Shown here: one piece after another, positions 9,772 through 18,557 of the stretch
Layout: the number at the start of each line of letters is the position of its first letter
How positions within the stretch are numbered: position 1 is the stretch's first letter
Notes under the pieces: generated by a model
Database searches by the model: none
Told to the model about the DNA's origin: nothing
The model's input: the letters and a program-made list of their open reading frames with translations, nothing else
Program-made: the position numbers and the translations under genes
Origin: Aquamicrobium aerolatum DSM 21857
GTDB taxonomy: Bacteria; Pseudomonadota; Alphaproteobacteria; Rhizobiales; Rhizobiaceae
Assembly: GCF_900113935.1 (NCBI RefSeq)
Contig: NZ_FORF01000004.1
Span: 62,001 to 126,000 of the forward strand
Length of the DNA: 64,000 bases
Direction: 5' to 3'

Positions 9772-11237
9772 ATGCTCTCATGCCATGTGCGGCCATCGCG
9801 CTCGATCAGCGCAATGGAAGCGGATGGTCCCCATGTGCCGGCTGTATAGCCTTGCACGGTCTGATGATTTTCGCTCCAGGAAGCGAGGATCGGATCGATC
9901 CACTGCCATGCCGCCTCGACCTCGTCGCGGCGCATGAACAGCGTCTGGTTGCCGCGAATGACATCCATGATCAGGCGTTCATAGGCGTCTGGATTGCGCA
10001 CCTCGAAGGCGTCGGCAAAGCTCATGTCCAGTGGTACATGGCGCAGGCGCATGCCGCCTGGGCCCGGATCCTTGATCATCATCCACTGCTTGACGCCTTC
10101 GTCGGGCTGCAGGCGGATGACGAGCTGGTTGGCAGGGATCGAGCCGGCGGTGTCCTCGAAGATCGAGTGCGACACCGGCTTGAACTGGATGCAGATTTCG
10201 GAAACGCGCTCGGCAAGACGCTTGCCCGTGCGCAGATAGAACGGAACGCCGGCCCAGCGCCAATTGGCGATCTCGGCCTTCAGGGCGACGAAGGTTTCGG
10301 TATCGCTTTCAGCACCCAGTTCTTCGGTGTAGCCGTTGACGGCACCGCCCGACGAAGCGCCCGCGCGATATTGGCCGCGAACGGTCAGGCGCGGAGATTC
10401 ATTGCCGTTGATGCGCCGCAGCGAGCGCAGGATCTTCAGCTTCTCGTCGCGGACGGCATCGGCGTCCATCGATGATGGAGGCTCCATCGCGGTCAGGCAC
10501 AACAGTTGCAGCATGTGGTTCTGCACCATGTCGCGCAGCGCACCGGCGGTGTCGTAATAGCTGACGCGATCTTCAAGGCCGACTGTCTCGGCCACGGTGA
10601 TCTGGACGTGGTCGATATAGGTCGAATTCCACAGAGGCTCATAGAGCGTGTTGGCAAAGCGCAAAGCCATCAGATTCTGGACGGTTTCCTTGCCCAGATA
10701 GTGGTCGATGCGGAAAATCTGCTGCTCCTGGAAGACGCTGCCGATGGCGTCATTGAGCGCGCGGGCGGATGCAAGGTCGCGGCCTATCGGCTTTTCAACT
10801 ACGATGCGCGGATCGCCCTCGTTGAGGCCGTGGTTTGCAAGATGCGTCGCGATGCTGCCGAACAGGCTGGGCGCCACGGCGAGGTAAAACGCGCGGATCG
10901 CCTTGCTGTCGCCAATCGTCGCCTTGAGCGTGTCGAAGCCTTCGCCGCTCTTGGCGTCGACCGTGACATAGGTCAGGCGTTGCAGGAATTTGTCGAGCTC
11001 GCTTTTATCGATCTCGCTCGCCTTGACGTGCTCCGTGATCGCCTTGCTGGCGAAGGCGCGAAATTCGTCGTCGGACAAAGCAGAGCGCGATGCGCCGATG
11101 ATCCGCGTCGGATCGGTGAATTGACCCGCCATCTGTCTCTGGTATAGCGCCGGCAGAAGCTTTCGCTCGGCCAGATCGCCGGTGCCACCAAAGATGATGA
11201 AGTCGAATGGGTCGACGGGGATAATCTGGCTGCTCAT
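9768..11237 (-). CDS. zwf: Glucose-6-phosphate 1-dehydrogenase
   Basis: Oxidises glucose-6-phosphate to 6-phosphogluconolactone with NAD(P). About 489 residues from the chosen start. It shows the nucleotide-binding motif GGTGDLAERKLLPALY near the N-terminus and the active-site signature FRIDHYLGKE with the catalytic His. I choose the ATG at 11237 (MSSQIIPVDPF) because an AGGA lies about 10 bases upstream. An in-frame ATG at 11255 adds six residues but has no ribosome-binding site and would place a perfect palindrome across the start region. First gene of zwf-pgl-edd. Confidence 0.96.
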   Translation of the reverse strand: MSSQIIPVDPFDFIIFGGTGDLAERKLLPALYQRQMAGQFTDPTRIIGASRSALSDDEFRAFASKAITEHVKASEIDKSELDKFLQRLTYVTVDAKSGEGFDTLKATIGDSKAIRAFYLAVAPSLFGSIATHLANHGLNEGDPRIVVEKPIGRDLASARALNDAIGSVFQEQQIFRIDHYLGKETVQNLMALRFANTLYEPLWNSTYIDHVQITVAETVGLEDRVSYYDTAGALRDMVQNHMLQLLCLTAMEPPSSMDADAVRDEKLKILRSLRRINGNESPRLTVRGQYRAGASSGGAVNGYTEELGAESDTETFVALKAEIANWRWAGVPFYLRTGKRLAERVSEICIQFKPVSHSIFEDTAGSIPANQLVIRLQPDEGVKQWMMIKDPGPGGMRLRHVPLDMSFADAFEVRNPDAYERLIMDVIRGNQTLFMRRDEVEAAWQWIDPILASWSENHQTVQGYTAGTWGPSASIALIERDGRTWHESI

Positions 11238-11255
11238 ACCTAACGCATCCTGCAT

Positions 11256-11269
11256 TTCGCAATTGCGAA
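11256..11269. promoter_or_regulatory. Perfect 14-bp palindrome upstream of zwf
   Basis: TTCGCAATTGCGAA is a perfect palindrome centred about 25 bases upstream of the preferred zwf start. It does not resemble the HexR consensus I know (TGTARTKAAATTWCA). It could be an operator for the zwf-pgl-edd operon or for the divergent aldehyde dehydrogenase gene. The regulator is unknown. Confidence 0.45.
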
Positions 11270-11431
11270 GTCGTTTAGTCTAATCGATTTAAAAATACTA
11301 GCCCTGTTATCTGCGACATCGGCCCTTGACAGGGTGGGTTACGCTGGGTTTGTCACCATATTACAATTGGTCCATCGCGTTTGGGGTTTCAAGCGGATCG
11401 GACCGCAAGGCCATATCGAGGAGTTCCACCT

Positions 11432-12907
11432 ATGGGTACGCCATTGTCCCGCACCGTCGCCGAGGGTTCGGCATTCATGAATCTGATCGATGGCCAGTCG
11501 GTCGATTCCCTTTCCGGCGAACGTATTGACGTCGCCAGCCCTTCCGACGGCAAGGTTTTCTCCTCGATCCCGGCGTCGAATGCGGCGGATGTTGATCGTG
11601 CCGTCAAGTCGGCGCACAAGGCTTTCGAAGAAGGGCCGTGGAGCCGCATGCCGGCTGTTGAGCGCGGACGCTGCCTGACGCGCCTGTTCCACCTTGTCGA
11701 AAAGCATGGCGACGAACTGGCCGCGCTCGAATCGCGCGATACCGGCAAGCCGGCCCGCCAGGGCAAGGCCGACGTCACCGCGACGATGCGTTATTACGAA
11801 TTCTACGGCGGTGCCGGCGACAAGATCCATGGCGACACCATTCCGTTCCTCGAAGGCTACACCGCGCTGACCCTGCGCGAGCCTCATGGCGTCGTCGCCG
11901 GCATCATTCCGTGGAACTACCCGATGCAGATCATGGCCCGCGTTGCCGGTGCCGCGCTCGCAATGGGCAACACGCTGGTGGTCAAGCCTGCGGAAGACGC
12001 GTCGCTCTCGGCGATTCGCATTGCGCAGCTGGCGCTCGAGGCTGGCGTGCCGGAGGGCGTGTTCAACGTCATCACCGGCTATGGTCGCGATGCGGGCGCA
12101 GCGTTGTCGTCGCATCCGCTGGTCGACTATGTGACCTTCACCGGCTCGACGGCAACCGGCACCGCGATCCAGCAGGCTGCTGCGATCAACAATCGCGGTG
12201 TAACGATGGAGCTGGGCGGCAAGTCGGCGCAGATCGTCTTTGCAGACGCAGACCTCGACGCTGCCATTCCGGTGCTGGTCAATGCGATCATTCAGAACGC
12301 CGGCCAGACCTGCTCGGCTGGCAGCCGCGTGTTGCTGGAAAAGCCGATCTACGAAAAGGTCGCGACGGCGCTTGCCGAACGCTTCTCCAAGCTGGTTGCC
12401 GGACCTCACGATGCGGATCTCGATCTCGGGCCGCTCATCAACAAGACGCAGCGCGACCGCGTTGCCGGCATGATCGCGGCGGCGAAAGCTGCCGGCGTTT
12501 CGGTTCTGGCCGAAGGATCGGTGCATCCGGATGCACCGTCGGGCGGATATTATCAGGCACCGGTGCTGTTCGGGTCCGTCGATCCGAATGCGGTGATCGC
12601 GCAGGAGGAAGTGTTCGGCCCGGTGCTGACCCTCTTCGCCTTTGAAGGTGAAGACGAGGCTGTTCGTCTGGCCAACGGCACTGATTTCGGCCTGGTTGCC
12701 GGTATCTGGACCCGCGATGGCGCGCGCCAGCACCGTATCGCCAAGCGCGTGCGCGCGGGACAGATATTCGTGAACGGCTATGGCGCGGGCGGCGGCATCG
12801 AACTGCCGTTCGGCGGCTTCAAGAAGTCCGGCCATGGTCGCGAGAAGGGGTTTGAAGCGCTGTACGACATGTCGGCGACCAAGACCATTGTCTTCAACCA
12901 CGGCTAA
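11432..12907 (+). CDS. NAD(P)-dependent aldehyde dehydrogenase
   Basis: 491-residue member of the ALDH superfamily, closest in feel to the betaine-aldehyde/gamma-aminobutyraldehyde/PuuC group. The catalytic Cys294 lies in NAGQTCSAGSR, the general base Glu260 in MELGGKSAQIVF, and the cofactor-binding IIPWNYPMQ motif near residue 155. The start at 11432 has GAGGAG about eight bases upstream; the frame is open further to 11381 but without support. Seventeen bases after its stop the SDR gene begins, then a KAS III gene, so the three probably form one operon. The substrate is not determined. The nearby puuA/puuB-like genes make an aminoaldehyde plausible, but they are on the opposite strand. Confidence 0.92.
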   Translation: MGTPLSRTVAEGSAFMNLIDGQSVDSLSGERIDVASPSDGKVFSSIPASNAADVDRAVKSAHKAFEEGPWSRMPAVERGRCLTRLFHLVEKHGDELAALESRDTGKPARQGKADVTATMRYYEFYGGAGDKIHGDTIPFLEGYTALTLREPHGVVAGIIPWNYPMQIMARVAGAALAMGNTLVVKPAEDASLSAIRIAQLALEAGVPEGVFNVITGYGRDAGAALSSHPLVDYVTFTGSTATGTAIQQAAAINNRGVTMELGGKSAQIVFADADLDAAIPVLVNAIIQNAGQTCSAGSRVLLEKPIYEKVATALAERFSKLVAGPHDADLDLGPLINKTQRDRVAGMIAAAKAAGVSVLAEGSVHPDAPSGGYYQAPVLFGSVDPNAVIAQEEVFGPVLTLFAFEGEDEAVRLANGTDFGLVAGIWTRDGARQHRIAKRVRAGQIFVNGYGAGGGIELPFGGFKKSGHGREKGFEALYDMSATKTIVFNHG

Positions 12908-12923
12908 CGGAGAGCAGCTGCTG

Positions 12924-13673
12924 ATGACACGTCTGAAGGACAAGGTTGCAATCGTCACCGGCGCGGCGTCCGGCTTTGGTGAAGGCATCGCCCGTCGCTT
13001 TGCACAAGAGGGGGCGAAGCTTGTCGTCGCCGATCTCAACGTGAAAGGCGCCGAGCGCGTCGCCGCCGATATCGGCAATGCCGCAATCGGCATCAAGACC
13101 GATGTATCGCGCAAGGACGACGTCGAAGCGATGGTTGCCGCGGCGATGCAGACCTTCGGACGTGTCGATATCATGGTCAACAATGCCGGCTTCACCCACG
13201 CCAACGGTGACATGCTCGAGGTGCCGGAGGAAACGTTCGATCTCATCACCGGCGTCAACATGAAAGCGGTGTATTACGCTGCGCTGGCAGTGGTGCCGAT
13301 CATGGAGCGGCAGGGTGGCGGGTCGATCATCACGACCTCTTCGACGGCGGCAATGCGCCCTCGGCCGGGCCTGACCTGGTACAATGCGTCGAAGGGCTGG
13401 ACGATCACTGCGACCAAGTCGATGGCGCTTGAACTGGCATCGAAGCAGATCCGCGTCAACTGCATCTGCCCGGTTGCCGGGGACACGGCGATGCTGCCGC
13501 GTTTTCTGGGCACCGACACACCGGAACTGCGTGAGGAGTTTCGCGCCTCGATACCGCTCGGACGGTTCTCGACGCCGCTCGATATCGCCAATGCAGCGCT
13601 GTGGCTGGCTTCGGACGAGGCCTCTTTCGTGACCGGCGTCGCACTGGAAGTTGATGGCGGAAGCAGTATCTGA
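12924..13673 (+). CDS. Short-chain dehydrogenase/reductase (SDR, FabG-like)
   Basis: 249-residue classical SDR with the cofactor motif TGAASGFG at residues 13-20, the NNAG motif (MVNNAGFTH), a Ser followed by the catalytic YNASK, and the C-terminal FVTGVALEVDGG. The start at 12924 follows the ALDH stop by 16 bases; upstream codons in the same frame lie inside the ALDH gene and are rejected. FabG-like SDRs reduce 3-oxoacyl thioesters or oxidise alcohols. Its position between an aldehyde dehydrogenase and a KAS III leaves both roles open. Confidence 0.92.
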   Translation: MTRLKDKVAIVTGAASGFGEGIARRFAQEGAKLVVADLNVKGAERVAADIGNAAIGIKTDVSRKDDVEAMVAAAMQTFGRVDIMVNNAGFTHANGDMLEVPEETFDLITGVNMKAVYYAALAVVPIMERQGGGSIITTSSTAAMRPRPGLTWYNASKGWTITATKSMALELASKQIRVNCICPVAGDTAMLPRFLGTDTPELREEFRASIPLGRFSTPLDIANAALWLASDEASFVTGVALEVDGGSSI

Positions 13674-13754
13674 CACTTTGCCGGCAAGGGACATGGCGGC
13701 GCACCCGTCGCCATGTCCTGCCAGGCTCGAACAAAATCCATAACAGGAAACGCC

Positions 13755-14888
13755 ATGTACAGGGTCGCTATCAGCGGAACAGGCCTCTTCACGCCATCCG
13801 AAGTCATCACCAACGCCGAGCTGGTCGCTGCCTATAATGCTTATGCCGAACAGCAGAACGCAGCCAATTTCGCCGCCATCGAGGCGGGCGAGAAGCAGCC
13901 GCTGCCGATGTCGAACGAAGAGTTCATCGTCAAGGCGTCGGGCATCGAGCGCCGCTATGTGATGGACAAGACGGGTGTCCTCGATCCCAACATCATGCGT
14001 CCGGTGCTGCGCGAGCGCTCCGACGATGAATTGTCGATCATGGCGGAGATTTCAGTCGCGGCGGCAAAGGAAGCGCTCGAGAAGGCGGGCCGCACGGCAG
14101 AAGATGTCGACGCGGTGATCTGCGCGGCGTCGAACCATGAACGTGCCTATCCGGCGATTTCGATCGAGGTGCAGCAGGCGCTCGGCATCAAGGGCTTCGC
14201 GTTCGACATGAATGTCGCCTGCTCATCGGCGACCTTCGGCATCCAGGCCGCTGCAGACATGATCCGCTCCGGTTCGGCGCGCGCGATCCTGATGGTCAAT
14301 CCGGAGATCACGTCCGGCCACCACGAATGGCGCGACCGCGATTGCCATTTCATCTTCGGCGATGTTTGCACCGCTGTGCTGCTGGAGCGCGCCGAGACAG
14401 CGACGTCTTCCAACGCCTGGGAAATCCTGTCGACCCGCTGCGCGACCGAATTTTCCAACAATATCCGCAACAATAACGGCTTCCTGCGCCGCACCCGCGA
14501 GGGGCACATGCAAGACCGGCGCGACATGCAGTTCATGCAGGAGGGACGCAGGGTCTTCAAGCAGGTCGTGCCGTGGGTCGCGGAATTGATGCAGTCGCAT
14601 CTGGCCGATGAAGGCGTGAAGCCGGAAGAACTTGATCGCATGTGGCTGCATCAGGCCAACAAGAGCATGAACGATCTGATCGGCAGCAGGGTGCTGGGCC
14701 GCGAACCCTCGCGCGAGGAACAGCCCAACGTGCTGCAGGAATATGCCAACACCTCGTCGGCGGGTTCGATCATCGCGTTCAATAAATTCTCCGACGACCT
14801 TCCCGCCGACAGCCTCGGCGTGATCTGCTCATTCGGCGCGGGATATTCCGCCGGCAGCGTGATCGTGAAGAAGCTCGCCACCGCCTGA
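13755..14888 (+). CDS. KAS III-family enzyme, beta-ketodecanoyl-ACP synthase-like
   Basis: 377-residue thiolase-fold condensing enzyme. The KAS III triad is intact: Cys156 in NVACSSATFGIQ, His299 in WLHQANKSMN and Asn332 in YANTSSAGS. It is longer than FabH, with an inserted N-terminal stretch (NAYAEQQNAANFAAIEAGE). It strongly resembles what I recall of the Pseudomonas aeruginosa PA3286 type, which condenses octanoyl-CoA with malonyl-ACP and so shunts beta-oxidation intermediates into fatty-acid synthesis. The start at 13755 has CAGGAAA upstream; the frame is open to 13713. Third gene of the ALDH-SDR-KAS III group. No acpP or malonyl transferase is nearby, so it is probably not the main initiator FabH. 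Confidence 0.88.
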   Translation: MYRVAISGTGLFTPSEVITNAELVAAYNAYAEQQNAANFAAIEAGEKQPLPMSNEEFIVKASGIERRYVMDKTGVLDPNIMRPVLRERSDDELSIMAEISVAAAKEALEKAGRTAEDVDAVICAASNHERAYPAISIEVQQALGIKGFAFDMNVACSSATFGIQAAADMIRSGSARAILMVNPEITSGHHEWRDRDCHFIFGDVCTAVLLERAETATSSNAWEILSTRCATEFSNNIRNNNGFLRRTREGHMQDRRDMQFMQEGRRVFKQVVPWVAELMQSHLADEGVKPEELDRMWLHQANKSMNDLIGSRVLGREPSREEQPNVLQEYANTSSAGSIIAFNKFSDDLPADSLGVICSFGAGYSAGSVIVKKLATA

Positions 14889-14921
14889 AATTGCCGTGAC
14901 GGCGATCAGCCTGCGCGGGGT

Positions 14922-16208
14922 TCAGAAGCGATCGCGCAGGGCGTACCAGTTGAGGGCGAGGAACAGCAGGGGAGTGCGCAGGCGACGGCCGCCGGGGAAG
15001 GGAGGTATCCTCAATTCCTCGAACAGCTTGAGCCGGTCGCGATTGCCCGTGATGGTTTCGGCGTAAAGCTTGCCGACGAAGTTGGACAGCATGACGCCGT
15101 GGCCTGAATAGCCGCCTGCCGCAATGACGTTGGGCATCACCTCGCGCACGAAAGGCTGGCGCGGGATGGTGATGCCAACATAGCCACCCCACGCGTGGGT
15201 GATCTCCACATCCTTCAGTTGCGGATAGATCTCCGCGATCTGCTTGCGGATCGGGATGTGGATGTCTTTCGGGTCACCGGGCGCGTAGATTTCGCGGCCA
15301 CCGAAAAGCAGGCGCCCGTCTGCCGACTTGCGGAAATAGCGCACCACAAAGCGTGAATCGTCGACGGATTCACCGCCTGGGATGACGGGACTGTCGTTGC
15401 CGAGGGGCACGGTCGCGCCGATGAAGGAGCCGATCGGCATCACGTGCGAGGCACTGACAGGCTCAAGATTTTCGCCATAGGCGTTGACGGCGAGAAGCGC
15501 CTTGTCGGCGGTGATGGTGCCGCGCTTGGTGGTCACGCGGACCTTGCCGCCGGATGAGACGATGCTCGTCGCCTTGGTCATTTCATGCAGCAACGCGCCG
15601 GCCTGTGCGGCGACTTGCGCGGTGCCGACGACCAGTTTCAATGGATGAATGTGGCCAGTGCCGGCATCGCGCAGGCCGCCAAAATAGCGCGCGGAGCCAA
15701 GCCGCTGGGCGGTTTCCTGTGCGTCCATGAAGCTCAGATGCGCGTAGCCGAAGCGCTCAGCCATGAGCTGCACATGGGCCTGATAGGATTTCAGATAGCG
15801 CCGCTTGTGGACCACGGACATCTGCCCCGGCCGATAGTCGATATCGATCCGATGCGTCGCGGCAAAATTCAGCAGATGCGCCTTGGCGTCTTCTGCCAGG
15901 TCGAACAGCGCTTTTGCGCGCGTGAAGCCGATCTGGCCTTCCAGTTCTTCGCCCCATGCGCGTTGCCCTGTGCCCAGCTGGCCGCCATTGCGCCCGGATG
16001 CGCCATCGCCGAAACGATGAGCATCGATCAGCGCCACGCGGGTTCCGGCCTGCGCAAGATGCGCGGCTGCCGACAGCCCCGTGAAGCCGCCGCCGATGAT
16101 GACGACATCGACCGAAAGGTCGCCATCAAGAGGCTGATATTCCGGCCTCTCGCCAATCGTCGCTTCGTACCAGGAGTAGCCGGGGGAGATGGGAGATTGG
16201 TAGGGCAT
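14922..16208 (-). CDS. puuB: FAD-dependent oxidoreductase, gamma-glutamylputrescine oxidase-like
   Basis: 428-residue DAO-family flavoprotein. The dinucleotide-binding motif GGGFTGLSAAAHLAQAG lies at about residues 38-54, followed by GDGASGRNGGQLG, typical of PuuB/OrdL. The likely reaction is oxidation of gamma-glutamylputrescine to the aldehyde with release of ammonia and peroxide. It is transcribed in the same direction as the puuA-like gene at 16487-17920, but a 278-base gap carrying repeats and a four-helix-bundle remnant lies between them. The C-terminus ends in LLFLALNWYALRDRF. Substrate specificity rests on family and neighbour, not on diagnostic residues. Confidence 0.85.
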   Translation of the reverse strand: MPYQSPISPGYSWYEATIGERPEYQPLDGDLSVDVVIIGGGFTGLSAAAHLAQAGTRVALIDAHRFGDGASGRNGGQLGTGQRAWGEELEGQIGFTRAKALFDLAEDAKAHLLNFAATHRIDIDYRPGQMSVVHKRRYLKSYQAHVQLMAERFGYAHLSFMDAQETAQRLGSARYFGGLRDAGTGHIHPLKLVVGTAQVAAQAGALLHEMTKATSIVSSGGKVRVTTKRGTITADKALLAVNAYGENLEPVSASHVMPIGSFIGATVPLGNDSPVIPGGESVDDSRFVVRYFRKSADGRLLFGGREIYAPGDPKDIHIPIRKQIAEIYPQLKDVEITHAWGGYVGITIPRQPFVREVMPNVIAAGGYSGHGVMLSNFVGKLYAETITGNRDRLKLFEELRIPPFPGGRRLRTPLLFLALNWYALRDRF

Positions 16209-16239
16209 GGGGAGGCCGATGGGCTGGGGAGGGGGGAGA

Positions 16240-16276
16240 GTAGGAAGTGGGCAGTAGGCAGTGGGCAGTGGGCAGT
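16240..16276. repeat. CAGTGGGCAGT repeat tract, left arm
   Basis: Several tandem copies of GGCAGTGGGCAGT-like units. An 18-base core (AGGCAGTGGGCAGTGGGC at 16256-16273) recurs perfectly inverted at 16465-16482. A related tract occurs at 21831-21857. It lies just upstream of the puuB-like start. Confidence 0.85.
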
Positions 16277-16283
16277 TAGCGGG

Positions 16284-16450
16284 TCAGGAAGTGGAGAGTT
16301 TTCGGATCAGGCCGCGGAGCAGTTTTCCAATCTTCTCACAGTCAAGCAAGAGCGGTTCGGCCAGGCCTGACTCTGAGCATAGACCGCAACTGCGAGATCC
16401 ATCGCACGCTGCCAGACAATCAAATCTCTATAAGACTTGATCTCGCTCAT
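16284..16450 (-). pseudogene. Internally deleted four-helix-bundle (S23/IVS-type) protein gene
   Basis: On the minus strand the ATG at 16448-16450 opens a reading frame starting MSEIKSYRDLIVWQRAMDL and continuing AVAVYA. This is the characteristic N-terminus of the four-helix-bundle proteins related to 23S rRNA intervening-sequence proteins (usually about 115-125 residues). After about 25 codons the similarity stops in this frame. The other end of the family resumes in a different frame as EPLLLDCEKIGKLLRGLIRK and ends at the stop complementary to 16284-16286. About 60 central codons are missing and the frame is shifted, so no intact protein can be made. The remnant is bracketed by inverted CAGTGGGCAGT tracts and sits between the puuA-like and puuB-like genes. 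The function of the intact family is unclear. Confidence 0.75.
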
Positions 16451-16464
16451 TCAGCGCTCAAAAC

Positions 16465-16482
16465 GCCCACTGCCCACTGCCT
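16465..16482. repeat. CAGTGGGCAGT repeat, right arm (inverted)
   Basis: This is the reverse complement of 16256-16273 over 18 bases with no mismatch. It ends four bases before the stop codon of the puuA-like gene, so the element abuts that gene's 3' end. Confidence 0.85.
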
Positions 16483-16486
16483 CTCA

Positions 16487-17920
16487 CTACACGTTCAGCA
16501 ACAAATACTCCCGTTCCCATGGGCTGATGACTTCCATGAAGGTCTCGAACTCGGCCTTCTTGATCGCGGCATAGGTGGTGACGAAGTCGGAGCCGAGAAG
16601 ATCGCGCAAAGCGTCGTCGCCTTCAAAAAGCTCAACCGCTTCGAGCAAGCCACGCGGAAGGTCGATCTCGTCCTCATTGGCCGAAGTGCCGACCGGCGCG
16701 TCGCAGTGCTCCTTGTTGAGCATGCCGATCAGCCCGCAGGCGAGTGAGGCGGCAATCGCCAGATAGGGGTTTGCGTCAGAGGAAGGAATGCGGTTTTCGA
16801 CACGGCGGCCTGCCGGGTCTGAACGCGGAACACGGAAGGCGGTGGTGCGGTTGTCATAGCCCCACTTGGTGTTGACCGGGGCGGAGGCCGACTGGGTCAG
16901 GCGGCGATAGGAGTTGACGTAGGGAGCGAACATCACCAGCGCGCTGGGGACGTGTCGCTGCATGCCGCCAATGAAGTGACGGAACGCTTCGGTCTCGGTG
17001 CCGTCGATGGCGGTGAAGACATTGTTTCCGGTCTTAAGGTCCACGATCGACTGATGGATGTGCATCGCCGATCCCGGCTGACCCTGGATCGGCTTGGCCA
17101 TGAAGGTGGCATACGTATCGTGCTTGAAGGCCGCTTCGCGGATCGTCCGCTTGAACATGAAGACCTGATCGGCGAGTTCGATCGGATCGCCATGACGCAG
17201 GTTGATTTCAAGCTGGCCGGCACCCTCCTCGTGGATCAGGGTGTCGATCTCAAGTCCCTGAGCTTCCGAGAAATGATAGATGTCGTCGATGAGTTCGTCG
17301 AACTCGTTGACGCCGGCAATCGAATAGCCCTGACCGCCGCCGATGGCGCGACCCGAACGCCCGACCGGAGGTTCAAGCGGATAGTCAGGATCCGGGTTCT
17401 TGCGCACGAGATAAAACTCGATCTCCGGCGCCACCACCGGACGAAGACCATGCTCGGCATAGGCCGCGAGAATGCGGCGCAGAACGTTGCGTGGCGTAAA
17501 CTCGATCGAGCGCCCGTCCTGATGGACAAGATCGCAGATGACCTGTGCGGTCGGATCGCTCTCCCATGGAACGATCGACAGCGTCGACAGATCCGGCACC
17601 AGCTTGAGATCGCCATCGTCTTCCGGATAGACGAAGCCGTGACCGTCTTCCGGATAGCCGCCGGAAATGGTGGCCATGAACACCGCAGACGGAAGTGCCA
17701 GCGATGTGTTGGATGTGAACTTCTTCGAGGGCATCATCTTGCCGCGCGCCACGCCGGCCTGATCGGGCGTGATGCACTCAATGTCCTCGATGCCGCGCGA
17801 CTCCAGCCAAGCGGTCGCCTGTTTCAGGTCCGATACGCCACGCAGGCTCTGGAGGAATGCAGGCGTGCGCACGCGGGCGCCACGTCCTGTCGAGCGGGCT
17901 TCCTTTTTCTGGGCAGACAT
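16487..17920 (-). CDS. puuA: Glutamine synthetase family protein, gamma-glutamylputrescine synthetase-like
   Basis: 477-residue GS-fold ligase likely to join glutamate to putrescine or another amine using ATP. The N-terminal beta-grasp region contains DIECITPDQAGVARGK. The catalytic domain has the metal-site EIEFYLV, the EGAGQLEINL motif, the GS signature MAKPIQGQPGSAMHIHQS and the NRIPSSDANPYLAIAASLAC block. The ATG at 17920 is preferred to a TTG one codon upstream. No GS-I adenylylation loop is evident. It is followed on the same strand by the puuB-like oxidase, the order of the Puu pathway, although a decayed mobile-like element now separates them. Confidence 0.87.
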   Translation of the reverse strand: MSAQKKEARSTGRGARVRTPAFLQSLRGVSDLKQATAWLESRGIEDIECITPDQAGVARGKMMPSKKFTSNTSLALPSAVFMATISGGYPEDGHGFVYPEDDGDLKLVPDLSTLSIVPWESDPTAQVICDLVHQDGRSIEFTPRNVLRRILAAYAEHGLRPVVAPEIEFYLVRKNPDPDYPLEPPVGRSGRAIGGGQGYSIAGVNEFDELIDDIYHFSEAQGLEIDTLIHEEGAGQLEINLRHGDPIELADQVFMFKRTIREAAFKHDTYATFMAKPIQGQPGSAMHIHQSIVDLKTGNNVFTAIDGTETEAFRHFIGGMQRHVPSALVMFAPYVNSYRRLTQSASAPVNTKWGYDNRTTAFRVPRSDPAGRRVENRIPSSDANPYLAIAASLACGLIGMLNKEHCDAPVGTSANEDEIDLPRGLLEAVELFEGDDALRDLLGSDFVTTYAAIKKAEFETFMEVISPWEREYLLLNV

Positions 17921-18001
17921 CAATCACCAGTTTTGCTTTGAATGCGGCAAGTATAGACGGGACCGGCGCGAAGGGAAGTACCCTGCCGCATCTCGGGCGT
18001 G

Positions 18002-18442
18002 CTAATTGCGCGCTTCGGCCAAGAGGTTCAGGATCAGCGGCTGCAGTCGGTCCGGATTGACGGGTTTCAACACCACCGCGTCGATGAAGTCCGATTGGGG
18101 CTTGGATGGCTTGTTGGACGAGTTCGAAAGCAGGATGACAATCGGCAGGCGCGACTTGCCTTGGCTCCGCATGGCTGCAAGTTCCTTCAGAACCTCGTCA
18201 CATTCCAGATCATCCGCACCGCCATCCAGAATGACGGTGCCGGGCTTGCGGGATGACAATATGACACCTGCGCTTTCCGGGGTGGCGACAAGTGGCTTCA
18301 ATCCGGCAAGCTCGGCAATCCTGCTGACCACGACGTTGCCGATGCGGGAACTGCCGACGACCAGTACAAGCTCTGGACGGTATTTTGTACCGGACGCCGA
18401 ATGGTTTACTGGCGCGTCGCTGTCACAGTTCGAATGTCGCAT
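18002..18442 (-). CDS. Stand-alone receiver (CheY-like) domain protein
   Basis: 146-residue protein with a receiver-like fold: beta-strand ELVLVVGSSRIG, a buried Asp in TVILDGGADD, hydrophobic strand LPIVILLSNSS and a Lys in VVLKPVNPDRL that matches the KP motif. The first acidic pair of canonical receivers is replaced (VVGSSRIG), so phosphorylation is doubtful. No output domain. The ATG at 18442 is preferred to an upstream TTG. It lies between the puuA-like gene and the aceA region; no partner kinase is adjacent. Confidence 0.7.
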   Translation of the reverse strand: MRHSNCDSDAPVNHSASGTKYRPELVLVVGSSRIGNVVVSRIAELAGLKPLVATPESAGVILSSRKPGTVILDGGADDLECDEVLKELAAMRSQGKSRLPIVILLSNSSNKPSKPQSDFIDAVVLKPVNPDRLQPLILNLLAEARN

Positions 18443-18557
18443 AGTCAACTGCCGATCTGTCAGAAGAAAATAGAATTTTCTGAAGGCAGTCTTCTGGATA
18501 TTAATAACAAAGAGTCAATAGACTTCGGGCTGTGTAGTAAGTTGATCCGCCCGATAG

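Noticed and set aside
12780-12923. N-terminal extension of the SDR gene
   Set aside because: It lies inside the aldehyde dehydrogenase gene in another frame; the ATG at 12924 gives a normal SDR start.
16256-16482. Repeated CAGTGGGCAGT units as a CRISPR array
   Set aside because: The units are tandem and inverted without regular unique spacers, and no cas gene is near.
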